Positions 6,006-8,627 of a stretch of DNA of 8,627 bases are shown piece after piece. Source of the stretch: Pseudomonadota bacterium (GTDB taxonomy: Bacteria; Myxococcota_A; Polyangia; Haliangiales; Haliangiaceae). The stretch lies in assembly GCA_023386455.1 (NCBI GenBank), contig JAEWJO010000647.1:1-8627 (forward strand). The letters are read 5' to 3'. Below the pieces are notes generated by a model that did no database searches, was not told where the DNA came from, and saw only the letters and a program-made list of their open reading frames with translations. How positions within the stretch are numbered: the stretch's first letter is position 1; the number at the start of each line of letters is the position of its first letter. The position numbers and the translations under genes were made by a program.

Positions 6006-6803
6006 ATGCCCGAGCTCGTCGACGCGGGCAGCGCGCTCGCCCTCGCGGCCCGCGCGGCACGCACCGCCGGCGAGCTGTTGCACGGCGCTCGCCCGCACGA
6101 GATTCGCGGCAAGAGCAACCCGCGCGACCTCGTCACCGAGTGGGATCTCCGCAGCGAGCAGGCGATCCGCGCCGTGCTCGCCGAGAGCGGCTTCCCGGTG
6201 CTCGGCGAGGAGGGGGGCGAGACCGCGGGGACCGACGCGCGCATGCGCTGGCTCGTCGATCCGATCGACGGCACGGTCAACTTCGCGCACGGTCTCCCGA
6301 TCTGGTCGATCTCGATCGCGCTCGAGGAGGTCAGCGCCGGCGTCGTCATCGGCGTCGTGTACGCGCCGGTGCTCGGCTGGTGGTACGAGGCCTCGCGCGG
6401 CGGCGGAGCACGCGATGGCAGCGGCACTGCCCTGCACGTCAGCACGCGCGCCACGCTCGACGAGGCGATGCTCGCGACCGGGTTTCCGTACGACCGCGCG
6501 ACGAACCCCGACAACAACTTTGCCGCGTGGGACCACTTCCAGCGGCTCGCCGGGTCGTGCCGTCGGCTCGGCTGTGCGTCGATCGATCTTTGCCTGGTTG
6601 CCCAGGGCATCTACGACGGTTACTGGGAGAGCCGCCTCCAGCCCTGGGACCTCGCTGCAGGCGCGCTGATCGTCGCCGAGGCGGGCGGTCGCGTGACCGA
6701 CACACGCGGTCAGCCGTTCGACCCTCACTCGGGAGAAGCAGTGGCGACGAACGGTGCTATTCATGGGGTGCTCGTCACCGAGCTCGCGAGGGTGCGTTCA
6801 TGA
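6006..6803 (+). CDS. Inositol monophosphatase family phosphatase (SuhB-like)
   Basis: This encodes 265 residues, the usual family length. All Mg-binding motifs are present: the first at NPRDLVTEWD (37-46), GEEGG with Glu68/Glu69, DPIDGTVNF with Asp85 and Asp88 at 85-93, and WDLAAGALIVAEAGG with Asp215 at 214-228. It should therefore be an active Mg-dependent, Li-sensitive-type phosphomonoesterase in the cytoplasm. The family covers inositol-1-phosphatase, histidinol-phosphatase, PAP phosphatase and sugar phosphatases, and the motifs do not separate these; the DGTVNF signature and length favour an IMPase/SuhB-like enzyme. The ATG is 3 bp after the mpl stop with only a weak GG upstream, so translation is probably coupled. 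Its TGA overlaps the next ATG as ATGA, placing it inside one transcription unit. Confidence 0.9.
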   Translation: MPELVDAGSALALAARAARTAGELLHGARPHEIRGKSNPRDLVTEWDLRSEQAIRAVLAESGFPVLGEEGGETAGTDARMRWLVDPIDGTVNFAHGLPIWSISIALEEVSAGVVIGVVYAPVLGWWYEASRGGGARDGSGTALHVSTRATLDEAMLATGFPYDRATNPDNNFAAWDHFQRLAGSCRRLGCASIDLCLVAQGIYDGYWESRLQPWDLAAGALIVAEAGGRVTDTRGQPFDPHSGEAVATNGAIHGVLVTELARVRS

Positions 6804-8311
6804 CCAGGCTCGTCGCTGTTGTCCTCGTCGCTTCACTCGCCGGACCCGCTGCCGCGCAGCCGGCTCCCGCGCAGCCCGTCACCTCGGTGCCGGCGAAGAA
6901 GACGCCCGCGCCGAAGAAGGCGCCCGCCAAGAAGGGTGCGCCGGCGAAGGCGCCCGAGGGCCCGCTCGATCCGTACGCGGATCCGGTGCCGGCGGTGACG
7001 ACGCAGCCCGAGCCCGCGCTCCCCAGGAAGGACGCGAAGAAGGATCCGAAGGCCAAGGATCTGAAGCCGGTCGATCCGTACGCGCTGCCGGCCGCGCCGA
7101 ACAAGGACGCGCCACCGCAGATTCCGTCGCGCGTCGGCCTGTCGGACCTCACCGCCGTGCAGGGCCTGCTCGCGGTACAGCGCCTCGATGGCTGGCTGCT
7201 CTACGACCGCGACGGTCAGAACTCGATCGCGGTGCGCCTCGTCAAGCCCGACGGCCGGCCGCAGCGTCCGTGGTTCTACATGATCCCGGCGAAGGGCGAG
7301 CCGCTCGCGCTCGTTCACAACAGCGAGGTCCGCAACTTCGAGTCGCTGCCCGGCAAGAAGCTCACGTACCTCGGCTATCGCGATCTCGACAAGCAGCTGA
7401 AGGCGATGCTGAAGGGCGTGAAGTCGGTCGCGATCGAGTACTCGCCGAAGGCCGCGGTTCCGAACGTGTCGCGCGTCGATGCCGGCACGGTCGAGCTGAT
7501 CAAGGGCGCCGGCGTCCAGGTGCGCTCGAGCGAGACGCTCGTCCAGTACACCAAGGCGATCTGGGGCGACGCAGGACGGACGGCGCACTACGTCGCGGTC
7601 CATCACGTCGTCGAGATGCGCAAGGAAGCGCTCGCGCTGATCGTCAAGCGTATCCAGTCGCGCCAGCCGGTCACCGAGTACGAGGTCCAGCAGCAGATCG
7701 AGCACGCGATGACGATGCGTGGGCTCGCCGGTCCGCCGCCGGTCGTCGCCGCGGGCGCGAACACCGCCGATCCGTACTACGTGCCGACCGCGGCGAAGAC
7801 CGCCGAGATCAAGGCGGGAGACCTCGTCGTGATCGGCATCGCCGCGAAGGTCGACAAGCCGGACGGCATCTACGTCGCGCAGACGTGGTGCGCGGTCGTC
7901 GACAAGGTCGTGCCCGAGCCGATCGCGAAGGCGTTCGAGACCGCGAGCCTCGCGCGCGATCAGGCGCTCGTCCTCATCACCGATCGCAGTCGCAAGCACC
8001 GCCCGGTCACCGGCGCCGAGGTCGATCAGGCGACGCGCGCGTTCATGAAGAAGGCGGGCCTCGCGGACAAGGTCATGCACCGCACCGGGCACTCGATCGA
8101 CAACGATCTGCAGGGCGGCGGTGCGGATCTCGACGACTTCGAGGTGAAGGACACGCGGATCATGACGCCGGGGACCGGGTTCACCGTCGGGCCGGGACTG
8201 TACTTCCAGGGTCAGTTCGGCGTGCGCACGGAGGTCAGCGTGTATCTGTCGCCGACCGGGCCCGAGGTGACGACGCCGGCGCAGGACTACGTCGAGGCGC
8301 TCATCAAGTAG
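6800..8311 (+). CDS. Secreted M24 (aminopeptidase P/prolidase-fold) protein with degenerate metal site
   Basis: This encodes 503 residues from the ATG that overlaps the previous TGA, with GAGGG seven bases upstream. Residues 1-19 are a Sec signal peptide ending PAAA. Residues 20-108 are a Pro/Ala/Lys-rich linker holding two similar DPYA-x-P stretches. From about 115 comes a creatinase-like N-terminal domain (GWLLYDRDG, PWFYMIP, YLGYRDLD), then the pita-bread M24 domain from about 265 to 495 (HRTGHSID, TPGTGFTVGPGLY, FGVRTEVSVYL). Secreted relatives have two Asp, one His and two Glu as metal ligands. Here only His431 and Glu478 remain; the Asp positions read Gly346 (LVVIGIAAK) and Ala360 (YVAQTW), and the EPG Glu is Gly464. 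Auxiliary histidines are also changed (Tyr326, Gln438). Codon use is normal and the frame intact, so I infer a conserved non-catalytic, perhaps peptide-binding, protein. Confidence 0.85.
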   Translation: MTRLVAVVLVASLAGPAAAQPAPAQPVTSVPAKKTPAPKKAPAKKGAPAKAPEGPLDPYADPVPAVTTQPEPALPRKDAKKDPKAKDLKPVDPYALPAAPNKDAPPQIPSRVGLSDLTAVQGLLAVQRLDGWLLYDRDGQNSIAVRLVKPDGRPQRPWFYMIPAKGEPLALVHNSEVRNFESLPGKKLTYLGYRDLDKQLKAMLKGVKSVAIEYSPKAAVPNVSRVDAGTVELIKGAGVQVRSSETLVQYTKAIWGDAGRTAHYVAVHHVVEMRKEALALIVKRIQSRQPVTEYEVQQQIEHAMTMRGLAGPPPVVAAGANTADPYYVPTAAKTAEIKAGDLVVIGIAAKVDKPDGIYVAQTWCAVVDKVVPEPIAKAFETASLARDQALVLITDRSRKHRPVTGAEVDQATRAFMKKAGLADKVMHRTGHSIDNDLQGGGADLDDFEVKDTRIMTPGTGFTVGPGLYFQGQFGVRTEVSVYLSPTGPEVTTPAQDYVEALIK

Positions 8312-8334
8312 GAGCGCGTGCGTTTGCGACGACG

Positions 8335-8627
8335 ATGACGATTCACGTTTCAGCTCTCATCCTCGCCGGTGGCAAGGCCACGCGACTCGGCGGCATCGCG
8401 AAGCACGAGATCGTGATCGATGGCGTCTCGATCTTCGAGCGCCAGGTCGCCGTGCTCGCGCCGAGCGTGCGCGAGATCCTGGTCTCGTCGCCGCGCGATA
8501 TCCCGGGGTTCAGGACGGTGCGCGACACGGTCGAGGGGGCAGGGCCGCTTGCCGGCATCGCCGCCGGCCTGGCCGCGTGCACGACGCGCTGGCTGCTCGT
8601 CGTCGCGGGCGACATGCCGTACCTCAC
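8335..8627 (+). CDS. mobA: MobA-like molybdenum cofactor guanylyltransferase, N-terminal part (3' end outside window)
   Basis: The frame runs without a stop from the ATG at 8335 to the window edge, giving 97 complete codons. The N-terminus is a nucleotidyltransferase Rossmann fold: SALILAGGKATRLGG at 6-20 is the GTP-binding loop, Lys23 follows, GAGPLAGIAAGLA lies near 69-81, and VVAGDMPYL near 89-97 carries the Mg-binding Asp. The GGKATRLGG, GPLAGIAAGL and GDMP set is the MobA signature (transfer of GMP to molybdopterin) rather than that of sugar-1-phosphate transferases such as MurU. About half of the roughly 200 residues usual for MobA are visible. The gap to the upstream stop is 23 bp. The nearest GGAG is 20 bases before the ATG, too far for a standard ribosome binding site, so initiation may depend on upstream translation. 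A related nucleotidyltransferase with another substrate is possible. Confidence 0.8.
   Translation, partial: MTIHVSALILAGGKATRLGGIAKHEIVIDGVSIFERQVAVLAPSVREILVSSPRDIPGFRTVRDTVEGAGPLAGIAAGLAACTTRWLLVVAGDMPYL

Noticed and set aside
5553..6764. Long - strand open frame opposite the GNAT domain and the IMPase gene
   Set aside because: It lies antisense to two genes with clear motifs and has no recognisable protein features.
6833..8092. Long - strand open frame opposite the M24 gene
   Set aside because: Same compositional shadow; the + strand frame has a signal peptide and M24 motifs.
8335..8627. MurU-type uridylyltransferase completing a murein-recycling operon
   Set aside because: The visible motifs GGKATRLGG, GPLAGIAAGL and GDMP are those of MobA, not of sugar-1-phosphate nucleotidyltransferases.
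1..8627. tRNA, rRNA, CRISPR, insertion sequence or phage remnants
   Set aside because: I saw no regularly spaced repeats, transposase motifs, terminal inverted repeats or tRNA-like cloverleaf sequences; intergenic space is too small for most of these.

Overview
The window is GC-rich DNA (well above 60 % G+C by eye, nearly all third codon positions G or C), packed with short-gap genes and without RNA genes, CRISPR arrays or mobile elements that I can see. The gene content suggests Myxococcota or a close relative: the PEGA-repeat tail of what is probably a membrane Ser/Thr kinase, a stand-alone PilZ protein, small Cys-rich lipoproteins and secreted proteins with long Pro/Ala/Lys linkers. This placement is inferred from gene style, not from a marker gene.

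Layout: (1) 1-870, + strand, 3' part of a gene with a Pro/Ala-rich linker and two PEGA domains. (2) 886-1580, two divergent lipoprotein genes of 102 codons each that are paralogues with almost the same ten-cysteine spacing, separated by 77 bp. (3) 1630-3705, + strand, a DUF1232/YkvA-like protein with a strong ribosome binding site, a one-base-overlapping gene for a secreted six-cysteine protein of unknown function, and a DUF1338 (2-oxoadipate dioxygenase/decarboxylase family) protein. (4) 3692-4045, - strand, a PilZ protein whose 3' end overlaps the DUF1338 gene by 14 bp. (5) 4131 to the end, + strand, a compact run: an Mpl murein-tripeptide ligase fused in frame to a GNAT acetyltransferase domain, an inositol-monophosphatase-family enzyme, a secreted M24 (aminopeptidase P-like) protein that has lost most metal ligands, and the start of a MobA-like nucleotidyltransferase cut by the window edge.

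Functionally the last block centres on cell-wall peptide recycling (Mpl) and possibly a sugar phosphatase, with a periplasmic peptidase-fold protein that probably binds rather than cleaves peptides. The tight spacing (3 bp gap, 4 bp overlap, 23 bp gap) supports one transcript, but shared function is inference. The observations most worth checking are the Mpl-GNAT fusion, the degenerate M24 active site and the divergent ten-cysteine lipoprotein pair.
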